From NCBI GenBank assembly GCA_946894095.1, contig OX335642.1, positions 18,735,021-18,799,020 of the forward strand: DNA of 64,000 nt, written 5' to 3'. How positions within the stretch are numbered: position 1 is the stretch's first letter; the number at the start of each line of letters is the position of its first letter. Under the pieces are notes generated by a model that had not been told where the DNA came from, made no database searches, and saw nothing but the letters and a program-made list of their open reading frames with translations. Source of the DNA: Incurvaria masculella (Eukaryota; Arthropoda; Insecta; Lepidoptera; Incurvariidae). A program made the translations under genes and the position numbers. Shown here one piece after another: positions 10,735-20,261 of the stretch.

Positions 10735-11095
10735 AAAACCATGCACAACGTATAATCGGCAGATCGTATAATTTTATACGTAGTGCATGAAGAAGTTTAA
10801 AAAATAAAATTACTTATTTCTCCATGCATAACGTATAATAGTCACAACGTATAAAATTATGAGTCGTATTCACTACGTATAATATTCACAACGTATAAAA
10901 GTATTTTTTTCCAAAAAATCAAAACCATGCATGTCGTATAATATTCACAACGTATAATTTTATACGTTGTGCATGAAGAAAGTTTAAAAATAGAATCAAC
11001 TCTTTGCATCATGAAGAACGTATAATAGTCAGAACGTATAATATTCCTAACGTGAATTCACAAAAAAAAGAAAACCATGCAGAACGTATAATATG
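10735..11095. repeat. Degenerate array of ACGTATAAT units
   Basis: The word CGTATAAT or its inverse recurs about a dozen times at spacings of roughly 12-25 bases, often as AACGTATAATANTCANAACG. CCATGCA(N)AACGTATAAT occurs near 10739, 10824, 10924 and 11077. The array mixes direct and inverted units, so it is not a simple satellite. Confidence 0.7.
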
Positions 11096-11098
11096 CCA

Positions 11099-11232
11099 AG
11101 AAGCACTTCATAAAGCGCCCTAATACTATATCTCAATTAGCGTTGAAGCAAATTGTTACTCTTCAACAAATATCGATTCGTAGCAATTTCAGCCTTAAAT
11201 GTATCGTTATTAGGGCGCTTTATGCAGTGCTT
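11099..11232. repeat. Short foldback at the end of the ACGTATAAT array
   Basis: AAGCACTTCATAAAGCGCCC followed by TAATA on the left is the near-exact inverse of TATTAGGGCGCTTTATG and CAGTGCTT on the right, with about 85 bases between. It immediately adjoins the ACGTATAAT array and may be one end of the same element. Confidence 0.65.
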
Positions 11233-11464
11233 TCCTTTTGTTTTTTTTTCTAATTTTTTTATTGATTTTTTTATGAATTTGAAATTACTATGTTTTTTGT
11301 ACGTAGTGATCTTGTGACTGGCAAAGTAAGTTTTACAGTTTTTGATTCGCATGAAAATATAGTAGGCGGATTGTATAAATTTGATATGTTCAAGTGTATG
11401 TTACCTCCCTATGAATGAAATAAAATAATACAATTCAATGCAATTTATATATAATTCTTGACTC

Positions 11465-11522
11465 AAAATGCAATACTTTTTGCGTTCTGTGAACATACCA
11501 ATTTAAATGGTCGGAGCAGCCT
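11465..11522 (-). repeat. Right-end fragment of TTAA MITE family 2
   Basis: TGCAATACTTTTTGCGTTCT, then ATGGTCGGAGCAGCC, then TTAA, as at the right end of the element at 2575-2934. Confidence 0.7.
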
Positions 11523-11711
11523 TAAGCTAGGCGTTAACGTTGATTTAAATGGCATTGCAACCAGCTACCTAAACTAGGACTACTAGTAGTAACCAAAGAG
11601 AGATTTTGAAAATATTTCCAGGAATATAAGTAAAAATCGTTTTTAAATTAACAATTCCATAAAAACCAATAAGTAGTCCCATATTAATCGTCCATATGTT
11701 TGGAATTATAT

Positions 11712-12765
11712 AATACTAGCAGCCCGTCCCGGCTTTGCACGGTCATAATGTAATTAAAAATATATTATTTTTACACAATGAAATACACTTAAACCATTTT
11801 TACTTTAGTTAGTTTTTATATTAGTTTCTACATTGAAATATTTGAAATAAAAAAAATACTTCAATATTATTATTAGATGATTATTAGATATTAGACAGAT
11901 CAGATAATAAACGCGTCCGATCGCAAATAAATTCAAAGTGCTTTAGGGAGAACCGCGGCCTCCGACGCTTTATTTGTAGGCACGCTCCCACCGCCCCGGC
12001 CGGCAGGTACCGCCACAAACGCTACGTCCCGCAATTCGAAAATATTGATTTAAATCATATGCTGTAATGGGCCATATAGATCTATATTAAATCAACAATG
12101 TATTTAAGGTATTTAATTGGATAAGGATTAATGCTGTATTGTTGAAAAGCGCTTCGAAAATTAGCCATTATTTGTCGTAAAAAGTAAATGACAAAAAAAT
12201 GTTATTGTGGGATATCCGTAAGAGATAGACATATACCATGCAGAGTTTTCTGTAGACCTTTCCAATGTGTACAATACTTAGTACATTATTTTGATAAATC
12301 TCGTAGGGTGCACCCTGCGTTCGCAATGTAGGTCAGTCAGTCAACGTGTTTGCGTCCACTGCTGGACATACGCCTTTCCAATTTTTCTCCAGTCCTCCCG
12401 GCTCTCAGCGGTACGGAACCACTGCTTTCCGCCGACGCACTTGATGTCGTCCCACCTGGCGGGTGGTCTTCCCACACTCCGTTTTCCTGTAGGTACAATG
12501 TAGGTACCTAAGCGGAAAAAATGTAATTATTTACGACATCACATTAGAAACCTCAAAAATAACAGTATTTCTCCACTATTTAATGGATGTTATTATACAT
12601 ATGGTTTATCCCTCCTCAATCACCTTTGTCTTCAATCATTCTATTTTTTTTTTTAAAAACCGCATCAAAATCCGTTGCGTAGTTTTAAAGATTTAAGCAT
12701 ACATAGGGATATAGGGATATAGGGACAGGGAAAGCGACTTTGTTTTATGCTATGTAGTTAGTGTT
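11712..12765 (+). mobile_element. Dispersed non-coding element with a LINE fragment inside
   Basis: It starts TACTAGCAGCCCGTCCCGGC and ends with AAAATCCGTTGCGTAG, ATACATAGGGATATAGGG and GCGACTTTGTTTTATGC. This head-and-tail combination is, from general knowledge, common in moth genomes. The element is interrupted by a LINE C-terminal fragment at 12341-12487. A related start (CTAGCTGCGGTACCCGGC) is at 59598. Confidence 0.5.
12341..12487 (-). pseudogene. LINE ORF2 C-terminal fragment (RTE-like)
   Basis: The minus strand encodes GKRSVGRPPARWDDIK, then WFRTAESREDWRKIGKAYVQ, then QWTQTR and a stop. This is the typical end of insect LINE endonuclease/reverse transcriptase proteins (pattern K-R-x-V-G-R-P-x-x-R-W to Y-V-Q-Q-W-T). 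Only the terminal 48 codons remain. A related fragment is in both duplication arms. Confidence 0.8.
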
Positions 12766-12769
12766 GCAA

Positions 12770-13175
12770 ATGATAAATAGGTTAATAAAATATATAAAAA
12801 CAGCTCTATCAGATCAGAATAGACCCGAACTGCGCCACCACTTTTTTGTCGATAACAATTCATAACAATGTATTTATTCACCTGCGTTTTGTAATGACGC
12901 ATGACTTATGCCTCGAAGTAATAACATAAGTTACACGAAAAATAAGGGTGATACCTACCGCTTCTGTGGGTGGTTCAATTTCGAATAAATATTCAATCAG
13001 TGGGTATTCAATACTGGGTGTGAACAGGTGCAAAATTTGAAAATGATGTTTGGCAAAGACACAAGCAGGAATAAGCATGACCTTTCATTTTTTAAAACTA
13101 GTAGCTCTGAGCTGTAGACCTCGCGAGTCCGTCTTTTTGAACAATTGTTATTTCTTTAAACATTAAAAATGTGTT
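12770..13175. other. Unexplained region
   Basis: No supportable feature. CCTGCGTTTTGTAATGACGCATGACTTATG near 12881 resembles CCTGCATTTAACATTGACGCATAACTTATT near 17660, and nearby words also match, so this is probably an old dispersed repeat. Confidence 0.4.
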
Positions 13176-13179
13176 TTTT

Positions 13180-13640
13180 TTTTAATCTATAGAAATATAG
13201 AGCCTGCTTGCAAAATTTCAAGAGAATTGGTTGAGAAATGCGACCTGTAGAGGAAAACAGCCTTATTCAAAATTACTCCGACATTTTGAAAAAATTCAGA
13301 AACTCCCTTGACTAAAAACTTTAATTTAAAATATTTTGAATCGGCTTAAAACATTTCACGAAAATCTATTGAGAAATTTGACATGAAAAGGAGAACAACT
13401 AGACAGAAGATTTGAAACTTTTCAAAATTACACAGCCATTTTGAAAAATAATCAAAAACAGTTTGACTGTAAAATATCTATAAAAATATCGAAACCGCGT
13501 ACAAACTTTCACACGAATCGGTTGAAAAATGCGACCTATAGAGGAGAACAGCCAGACATACGAAAGCATTTTTGCCCAATCTTGACGGAGACCTTCGATA
13601 CGCTCGGTCAAAAAGCAAAACATAAATAATCAAAGCTTAG
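13180..13640. repeat. Three tandem units of about 150 bp
   Basis: Each unit holds a variant of TTTCA(N)(A)GAAT(C/T)GGTTGA(G/A)AAATGCGACCT(G/A)TAGAGGA(G)AACAGCC, at about 13218, 13358 and 13509, with similar intervening sequence (CAAAATTAC, CATTTTGAAAAA). The family is also present at 8228-8725. Confidence 0.6.
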
Positions 13641-13856
13641 TGCTCAATTTACATTGCTGCGGAATGGATTGGAAGTGATTTTTTTGTACTTATTGGGTAT
13701 AATCTGATAACATAGGACGTTCATTCCGAAGCCTCACATGGGGAACGTGCCTGTCGCGACGGAGGTAGGCACTCCCTGCTCCTCATACGCGCGGTAAGCG
13801 TAATTATATAATTAATTAATAATATTATATAATAGTAATATTATTTTTATGCAACC

Positions 13857-14206
13857 TGAGCCGGTAGTCTCGTTGTCACGCCAGTTTAGCGTTACGGCAA
13901 ACCGATCGACTGGCGTTTTAAAATTTATGGAGAAATTGAAGAGCGCGCGCAGCGGGCGTTAAGCGAACTAACATTTGCGAGTCCGAGCTTGATTTGACAG
14001 CTTACTCAACGTTGCCGTAAATACGTCGACGTTGCCGTTCACGTCCACTCCGCTCATACAAATCGGAAGTCCGCGTTTGACTTTGACAGCTTGAAGAAGT
14101 AAAAGCACAGAATATCTAGTAAAGACATGTATGGAGTTTGGAAAAAACGCCAGTCGATCTGTTTGCCGTAAACGCCAAATTAGGTGAGAACTCAGACTGA
14201 CCACTC
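13857..14206. mobile_element. Foldback MITE, family 3, copy 1
   Basis: A 350-bp element with long inverted ends: GCAAACCGATCGACTGGCGTT near the left and AACGCCAGTCGATCTGTTTGCC near the right. The outermost end is CTCAGACTGACCACTC. Other copies: 17117-17480, 33064-33404 and a half copy at 38521-38690. Confidence 0.75.
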
Positions 14207-14485
14207 TGATATGGATGGCTAATACCACACAACTACCGTTATGATATTAGCCTAACACACCACATTCCCGAAGGAATTAGTCCAGGACCTTTACGAGCTC
14301 GGCTACATCGAACTGGATGGAAAACGGAGAATTTTTCATTGCCGCTTCGGCCAAATGTTTATCCAATCCGATGATAACAACCCGGAGGGGCTTAAACCCC
14401 ACCACCTAGTAGGGGAAGGGGACCTACAGTTTTACATGGATTCCGAAACATGAAAGAGCTCGCATTCGTGACGAATTACACTTAT
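14207..14485 (-). mobile_element. SINE copy lacking its head
   Basis: Minus-strand SINE running GATATGGATGGCTAATACC to TATCCAACTCAGAAAGAGA, directly abutting the family 3 MITE. The tRNA-like head is replaced at 14486 by unrelated sequence. Confidence 0.75.
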
Positions 14486-14514
14486 CCAACTCAGAAAGAG
14501 ACGTGTTCATTGCG

Positions 14515-14548
14515 TAAAATTCAAATCTTGACTGAGATTTGAATTTTC
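14515..14548. repeat. Short hairpin
   Basis: AAAATTCAAATCT, a six-base loop and AGATTTGAATTTT form a 13-bp perfect stem. Confidence 0.8.
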
Positions 14549-14604
14549 GCGCATTCTCCCGTATTTCCATAGCTACTGTTGGCACCACTGAAGAGAAAGG
14601 AAGA

Positions 14605-14740
14605 AGTGGCATGCGCTCGATATCGCGCCGCCGCCGTATGGTCAAAGTGACCATATAATTGTATAGGAATCCGGCGGCACGTCGTATGCCACACAGTTGA
14701 AACTTCGCCACCGCGCGCGAATGTGCTCTAAAAATGCGTT
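14605..14740 (+). repeat. Second copy of the 1-117 repeat
   Basis: GTGGCATGCGCTCGATATCG, GGTCAAAGTGACCATATAAT, GCCACCGCGCGCGAATGTGC and AAAATGCG occur in the same order as at 1-117. Confidence 0.65.
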
Positions 14741-15020
14741 CTTTGAGTCAGTTCCCACCCACAAAAATCCTCCAATACGTCGGCAACTATATTTTCATGT
14801 GGCATGCACGTTTAAGTTGGGTTGGTAGTTTTTTTAATTAGAGACAGCGGGTCTCATAATAAGCGCGCTAGATGGCATTCTCCTCCTGGCGCCGCTGCCT
14901 GTGTACGAGGTAAGTATAACTTATGATCCCACCAAAAATATAAGTGTGAAAAAGTTAAAATATTCGGTGTAAACAAGTGGGTTTGTCAGCTTCGCCAACA
15001 AAATAAAGTCGCTACTTTTT

Positions 15021-15180
15021 AGGGTTCCGTACCCTAAGGCTACCCTATTACCGAACCTCCGCTGTCCGTCCATCCGTCTGTCGGCTAATGAACCGTAATA
15101 GGTAGTTAGTTGACATTTTCACGGAGTTTGTATTTTTATTGCCGCTATAAAAATTAATAGATAGCAACGATAAAAAACGT
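15021..15180 (+). repeat. Partial copy of the AGGGTTCCGTA element
   Basis: It starts AGGGTTCCGTACCCTAAGG and carries CTCCGCTGTCCGTCC, AACCGTAATAGG and TTTCACGGAGTTTGTA as at 556-878, with only a minimal TCCG tract. The right end is lost. Confidence 0.65.
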
Positions 15181-15496
15181 ATCCACCTGTTGTCCCATAA
15201 ATTATAGAACCTCCTTTAGATGAATCTCCTTCATACGCCTGGCGTACGGCAAATTCCGAGCTAAACAAAAAATATATAACTTATAACTTAATTCGGACGG
15301 CATTTAGGCATAAACATGACATAACAAATTTTGTTTATAACATTATTCTTAACAAAACTAACTAACTTTGGTTGATGGCCGCGCAAATAAAAAAAGGCAC
15401 CACCTTCCATACAAAATCCGGCATTGGCCTTTGTCGACCAATTATTAATTATTATTATATTGTAATGCACTAGCAGCATCATGCTGATGCCTGCAC

Positions 15497-16000
15497 TTCT
15501 TTTTATGCACTTGCACTTATTTATTTATTTTCTTGTCTACGATTTTTTTTATTTTAAGTAAAGATCCAGTTTGTTTTTAAAAAAAATTACTGACGATGCA
15601 CTTATTATTTCCTCAGGTAGGCTGTTCCAATTATCCACAACTCGGTTTGCTAGGAAATGTTTTCGAGGATTTGTTAATGCTTGGGTGCGATTTGACTTTA
15701 GCGAGTGCCCGCGTAGTCTTTCATTAGTGTTAAATGTGTACATTGTTTTCAAATTATTGACATCATAGGAACCATGCAGCATAAATAAGATCCCCACGCT
15801 GCCTACGTTTTTCCAGTGTTGTAAGGCCTAAAATGTTTGTTCTTCATGGTGACTACCATCTTTGTTGCTCGTCTTTGGACTTTTTCAAGTACATCTATAT
15901 CCTTCCTGAAGTAGGGGCTCCAAATTTGGTAGGCGTATTCAAGAAATGGCCGCACATATGTCTTATATAGCTTGATGAATAACTCCGGAGTAATAATAGA
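15497..16000 (-). pseudogene. LINE reverse transcriptase C-terminal fragment (CR1/Jockey-like)
   Basis: The minus strand from 15997 reads FIKLYKTYVRPFLEYAYQIW, then SPYFRKDIDVLEKVQRRATK, a region typical of non-LTR polymerases just after the RT domain. After a frameshift near 15800 it continues RGHSLKSNRTQALTNPRKHF and VVDNWNSLPEEII, ending FFKNKLDLYLK (15549), the usual LINE C-terminus. The 5' part is absent and the frame is broken. Confidence 0.85.
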
Positions 16001-16029
16001 GAATGCTTTTCAGATCATCTGACTTTTTT

Positions 16030-16170
16030 ATGGAACTGGACTTATATGGCTAATAATTACCTACCTATCATGGTATTAGCCTTACACACTACATGGGAAC
16101 GAGGTGCCATGCCAGGACCTTTTTAATATTGCTCCGCTACATTGACCTAGGTGGAAAATGTGGACAATTA
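16030..16170 (-). repeat. SINE fragment, diverged
   Basis: It holds GGAACTGGACTTATATGGCTAATAAT, TATTAGCCTTACACACTACA, GGTGCCATGCCAGGACC and CGCTACATTGACCTAGGTGG in SINE order on the minus strand. Confidence 0.5.
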
Positions 16171-16259
16171 TCACTTAATTCATCAATTAGTATTGTAGTT
16201 TTTGGCTCGAAATTAAACCTCTCTTCAGTTCCCTCGCTCAGTAAAAAAAAATTGGGTCG

Positions 16260-16267
16260 TATATAAG
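16260..16267 (+). promoter_or_regulatory. TATA box of the broken type B first exon
   Basis: TATATAAG lies 83 bases upstream of the ATG at 16350. The flanking sequence is homologous to the promoter at 29283 (CGCTCAGTAA, then the TATA box, then CGACGCGGATAGAA against CGGCGCGCATAGAA). Confidence 0.55.
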
Positions 16268-16349
16268 CCATACGACGCGGATAGAAGATAATGTATTACA
16301 TCGATTCAGAGTCATGATCACTCTGTTGGAATCGACAATACCTACCAAA

Positions 16350-16399
16350 ATGCGTGGACTCATTGCCATCATATGGCGCTGTTCGTGCTGGCCCTTGCA
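16350..16399 (+). pseudogene. Broken first exon of a type B secreted-peptide gene
   Basis: The exon matches type B exon 1 at 29362-29412 almost base for base (ATGCGTGGACTCATTGCCAT on both), followed by the same donor GTGAGT. One base is missing in the middle, so it is 50 nt instead of 51 and the signal-peptide frame is broken after about eight residues. Homology continues into the TATA region upstream and a short way into intron 1. No exon 2 or 3 is visible downstream. It is a relic paralogue just outside arm 1 of the inverted duplication. Confidence 0.75.
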
Positions 16400-16928
16400 G
16401 TGAGTTTGTTATGATTGTGTGTGTTTGAGACCAGTGCCTCTGTCATCACGCCGATGACATAGTTAAAGTAAAGGTACCAAAACGAGACTGGAATTGACAT
16501 AGAAAGTAATAAATAACACGAGTGCCGTCTATTTCTCTGAGAACCAGCGAACTGGAACGACGGAAGTAGCAACCGGAACTAGTTTGTATGAGGGCGGCGT
16601 AGCAAATTTTACATACAAAATCGGCAGCACCGGCTAGTTGGTTTAGCTTCAAAGATTGAAATCAATAGATGAGCCTTTAAAACACGAAACCCGTCAACAA
16701 TGAGAACTTTACACTTGACACATGACACTTTACGTCCCTTTATACCAAAGAGTTCGGAGAAGTCGCTGCGCTCCTACATTTCTTCTCTTTCTACGATTTC
16801 TAGATAATAAGGTATATTCTCTTTCTACGTTTTATACGAAAGCACAAAAGCTTGGCTGTCACAGTGTGACGTTGGCATGCCAACATATCGTGACATGTTT
16901 TGCAATTCGACTTGCATGGTAAGTCTAT

Positions 16929-17102
16929 TCGTAAATCTTACCAAATCAAACACTATGCGCGTTGTCTGCTTTGTGGACATGTTGCATTTTCCTCATCACG
17001 GAACCTGTCATTTTCTTTGAAACAGAGAAGGTCCCAGAACGCCATAGCACGGTTTTGTACCGTGCCCACAAATTAGTTAGTCCCGCCGGGGAGGGCCATC
17101 TT
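16929..17102 (-). mobile_element. Fragment of TTAA MITE family 1
   Basis: CGTAAATCTTACCAAATCA, GTGGACATGTTGCAT, GAAACAGAGAAGGTCCCAG, ACGGTTTTGTACCGTGCCC and GTTAGTCCCGCCGGG match the outer third of the MITE, ending near CCATCTTAAG. Confidence 0.75.
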
Positions 17103-17116
17103 AAGTTAGATCTCGA

Positions 17117-17480
17117 GTGGTCAGTCTGAGTTCTCACCTAAATTGGCGTTTACGGAACTTCGAAGTTACGTAAAAACGACCAACTCCATACAAATGCTTA
17201 CTACTTATTTTGTGGTTTTACTTATTCAATCTGTCAAAGTCAAACTCGTACTTCCAATTTGTATGAAAACAAATAATGTTGTTTACGCGGAGTCGGCGTA
17301 AACAACAACGTCGATGTATTTACGCCGACGGTGAGTAAGCTGTCAAATCAAACTTGGACTCGCAAATGTTAGTTCGTATAACGCCAACTACGCGCGCTCC
17401 TCAATTTCTCGATACATTTGAAACGTCAATCGATTGGTTTGGCGTAAACTACAACTTAGGTGACAACTGGGACTACAGGC
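17117..17480. mobile_element. Foldback MITE, family 3, copy 2
   Basis: It starts GTGGTCAGTCTGAGTTCTCA and ends ACTTAGGTGACAACTGGGAC. The centre contains another inverted pair (GTTGTTTACGCGGAGTC against GGCGTAAACAACAACGTC). Confidence 0.7.
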
Positions 17481-18490
17481 TCTGGTTAGCTCACGAATTC
17501 GCTTATTAATTATTTAAACAAATGAAATGAAATGTTGTTATTCTGCCATCGTGCTGCACATAATATATGTTTGCTTTTGTCTACTTTATATTACCTCAAA
17601 GAACCACCACTGGATTATATTTTTATCGATTATAACTCGTAACATTTTATTTGTTCACCTGCATTTAACATTGACGCATAACTTATTCGACCTCTAAGAG
17701 ATCACCTGAGGTTATTTGATTGGGATCACTGAGGGGATCACAATATATCAAATAAATATGCATGCAGTTGCTTGGTATACACAGGTGCAAAAAAATATTC
17801 ATTATATATGATGAAACAAAAGCAGGAACAAGCATGACCCTCGATATTCCGAAGTAAAGAGAAAAAAATAATTAATGGGGAAAACCTTACCGTTACCTTT
17901 ACAATTGAAGACTAGGGTGGGGTATTCTGGGTGTCACAATTTCGAATACAATTAGGGCGCTTCTGGTGTACTGTTTTCCTGACTTCTATAGGAGTTCGCT
18001 CGTATGCTTATAAAACCCGATTTATTTAATAGTGGAATTAAAAATCTATCGCACACTAGTTTGTTTAGTTTGACGACGTTGTTGACAAATAGGTAGGGTT
18101 TTAATTCGTTGTTGAAACATTTCGTTAAGGCGAAAACAACACTCAGGAAGCAGCCATATTAAGTGAGAGTCACATTCGTGTGGTAAACGTCGTTTTATGC
18201 ATGAAAAATAGCTGTTTTTATTACTTTCCGCGCTATAGAAACATGAATAAAATGAGCTACGTTTGTAAACAATATTAAAGTGTATAATTTTACATTAATT
18301 TCATATCAAAACGATGAGCGGTTCTCTAGACAATATAAATTTTAAGTTAATTGCGCAAAATTTTGGATTTTTTTACACAATTTTAAAGTAGTTACAAAAT
18401 ATTTTTTTACGGATATTCAGTCTTTATGAACAACGAAAGAAAAGTCTTTAAATCTTCTGTTTTCGGTTCTATCTAAAATCTTGATGTTAC

Positions 18491-18613
18491 GAAAGTCGCC
18501 TCTCCAATTTTTCTCCAGTACTCCCGGCCCTCAGCGGTACGGAACCACTGCTTTCTGCCGACGCACTTGATGTCGTCCCACATGGCGGTTGGTCTTCTCA
18601 CACTCCGTTTTCC
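18491..18613 (-). pseudogene. LINE ORF2 C-terminal fragment, arm 1 copy
   Basis: Same family as 12341-12487. The better preserved arm 2 copy (58533-58655, plus) reads GKRSVGRPTAMWDDIKCVG, then RKQWFRTAEGREYWRKIGEA. It was present before the duplication. Confidence 0.75.
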
Positions 18614-19056
18614 TGTCCACGGCCGCCAGTGTAGGACACGGTGCCTTGTGGTTGGTGTCCTTATGAAAGTGACTTTCCAATTATTCTTACTTACTGTTAT
18701 TCTCCCTTCTGAAATCCTATTGAATTATAATCTCCGTGAAAATAAAATAGTAAAATAAGTAGAATTCGGATACAAAAGAATATTTTTTTATCCGTATTTT
18801 TATTAATAAAAAGTGAAAAATTATTCCGGAAAATTGTAGCTTTTAATTGTTTTTGGATCCGTTTATCTCGAGCATAATACATAGTGAACATAAATTCGTT
18901 AAAAGTAATTTTGCAACAATTACAAATCATGGAGGAAATCTCTTTGGGGGAATGGCAGGAATGGCATTATGAAGGCCCGAAGAACTTTCTTCGTGGTACA
19001 AATTATACAACGTTGTGAACAACTGCATTACTTCGGTAGGATTTCCAAGAGGGCCT

Positions 19057-19270
19057 CTACATTCTGGGACACTTCGGGGTCGCCGACGCGATGCACGGCA
19101 CTGCGCCGCTGTATTGGGTCCAAGGATCCGTCCTGAATCGCCCCACAGACTTGTAGATCAAGATTGAAATCATCCCAGCTTGCGGCCGGAAGATGCAAGT
19201 ACCTCGCAAGCGTCTTGCCGTCACCCGCTTAACAATCATTGCCGCCATGCAAAAAGTCATCTATCTCCTA
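19057..19270 (-). other. Unrecognised protein-like frame shared by both arms
   Basis: One minus-strand frame reads YLHLPAASWDDFNLDLQVCG, AIQDGSLDPIQRRSAVHRVG and DPEVSQNVEALLEIL before stops. It is GC-rich relative to its surroundings, as is the counterpart at 57880-58100. Upstream it is broken. It looks like a decayed coding exon of a host gene or a retroelement, but I cannot name it. Confidence 0.3.
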
Positions 19271-19830
19271 ACGGTCACGGGATAGTTATCTTCGAGTGGA
19301 AGACCGTAGTTGGATCTTGGAAAGAAGTGCTTTGTGCCAGATAGACCGTTCGTTGAAGCTTGAAAAAGGATTCAAGCTTCCACTAATTCGTAATAGCGTT
19401 TTTTTGGTCGCTGGGGTGTCCTTGTAAGAACGGGATTTAAGAAATTTATCTTACATTATTTCAATATTACTTCTTAACAGAAGATAATAAGAGTTCGATG
19501 TTAGCTTCGAAATATTGTTTATTTGTATATCTACGTTTTACAAAAAGAAAACCGACCAGAAAACATTAATTTTTACGATAATTTGATCATTTCCATACAT
19601 CACGGCCGCTACACACTGAAAAAGTCATATTTTTCTTGTTGTCGTTTTTTGTAGGGCATAGATACACAAATTAGCTATTTTCGTTGCAAAAATCTACCTC
19701 TAATGTTCTTTCGTTGATAAGCCAATATTAAAATACTTATTTATAATGCAGGCAATGATATTTTTTGTAAGATCTTTCTAAATACCTCAGCGTACAAAAA
19801 ACGCTATTATGAATGGATACCACCCTAAAT

Positions 19831-19925
19831 GCTATAACATGCGGACTAACACCCGATCAAACGCTTTCGCTATATCCAGGCCGATAGCCGTACCTTCGCC
19901 GTAATTTTCGAGAGCCTCGCCCATT
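19831..19925 (-). pseudogene. Non-LTR reverse transcriptase motif A fragment, arm 1 copy
   Basis: The minus strand encodes ALENYGEGTAIGLDIAKAFD followed by RVLVRML and a stop. The (L)DIAKAFDRV block is motif A of LINE reverse transcriptases and carries its catalytic Asp. Only this block survives. The arm 2 twin is 57218-57302. Confidence 0.75.
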
Positions 19926-20049
19926 GCATAGAGCCGTAAACAACTAGGAGATCTCCAGCATGTCGGTGTAGACCAAAACTAAATTGGTGAGATGATAAAT
20001 CCTAATCGTAGAAGCGTTTGGATGTTTGGTACTTAATCACCCGAGCAGA

Positions 20050-20060
20050 AATTCAGGAAT
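20050..20060 (+). promoter_or_regulatory. Possible NF-kB/Rel-like site
   Basis: AGGAATTCCA, about 210 bases upstream of the type A start and preserved in arm 2 (near 57071), is one base from a palindromic GGGAATTCCC-type Rel site at each end. Such sites drive insect immune genes, but one short motif is weak evidence. Confidence 0.2.
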
Positions 20061-20188
20061 TCCACACGAGTGTACAAAAGCAATCGTAACCAAAGCATCG
20101 AAGAAACAATAAGTCAACGAGAACCAGCCGACGAATCATGGCCGTAAAACAGGACCTCTCTACGCTCTATCGATAAACAACTGGATGG

Positions 20189-20196
20189 TATAAAAG
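20189..20196 (+). promoter_or_regulatory. TATA box of type A gene, arm 1
   Basis: TATAAAAG, 73 bases before the ATG at 20262. The twin at 56939-56946 is at the same distance in arm 2, and the type B gene has TATAAAAG 79 bases before its ATG. Confidence 0.65.
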
Positions 20197-20261
20197 CCTT
20201 ACAGTTTTTACCGTACATTCATATTCTCTTGGGCATATACATTCCCCGGTTCGCCGTCAAG

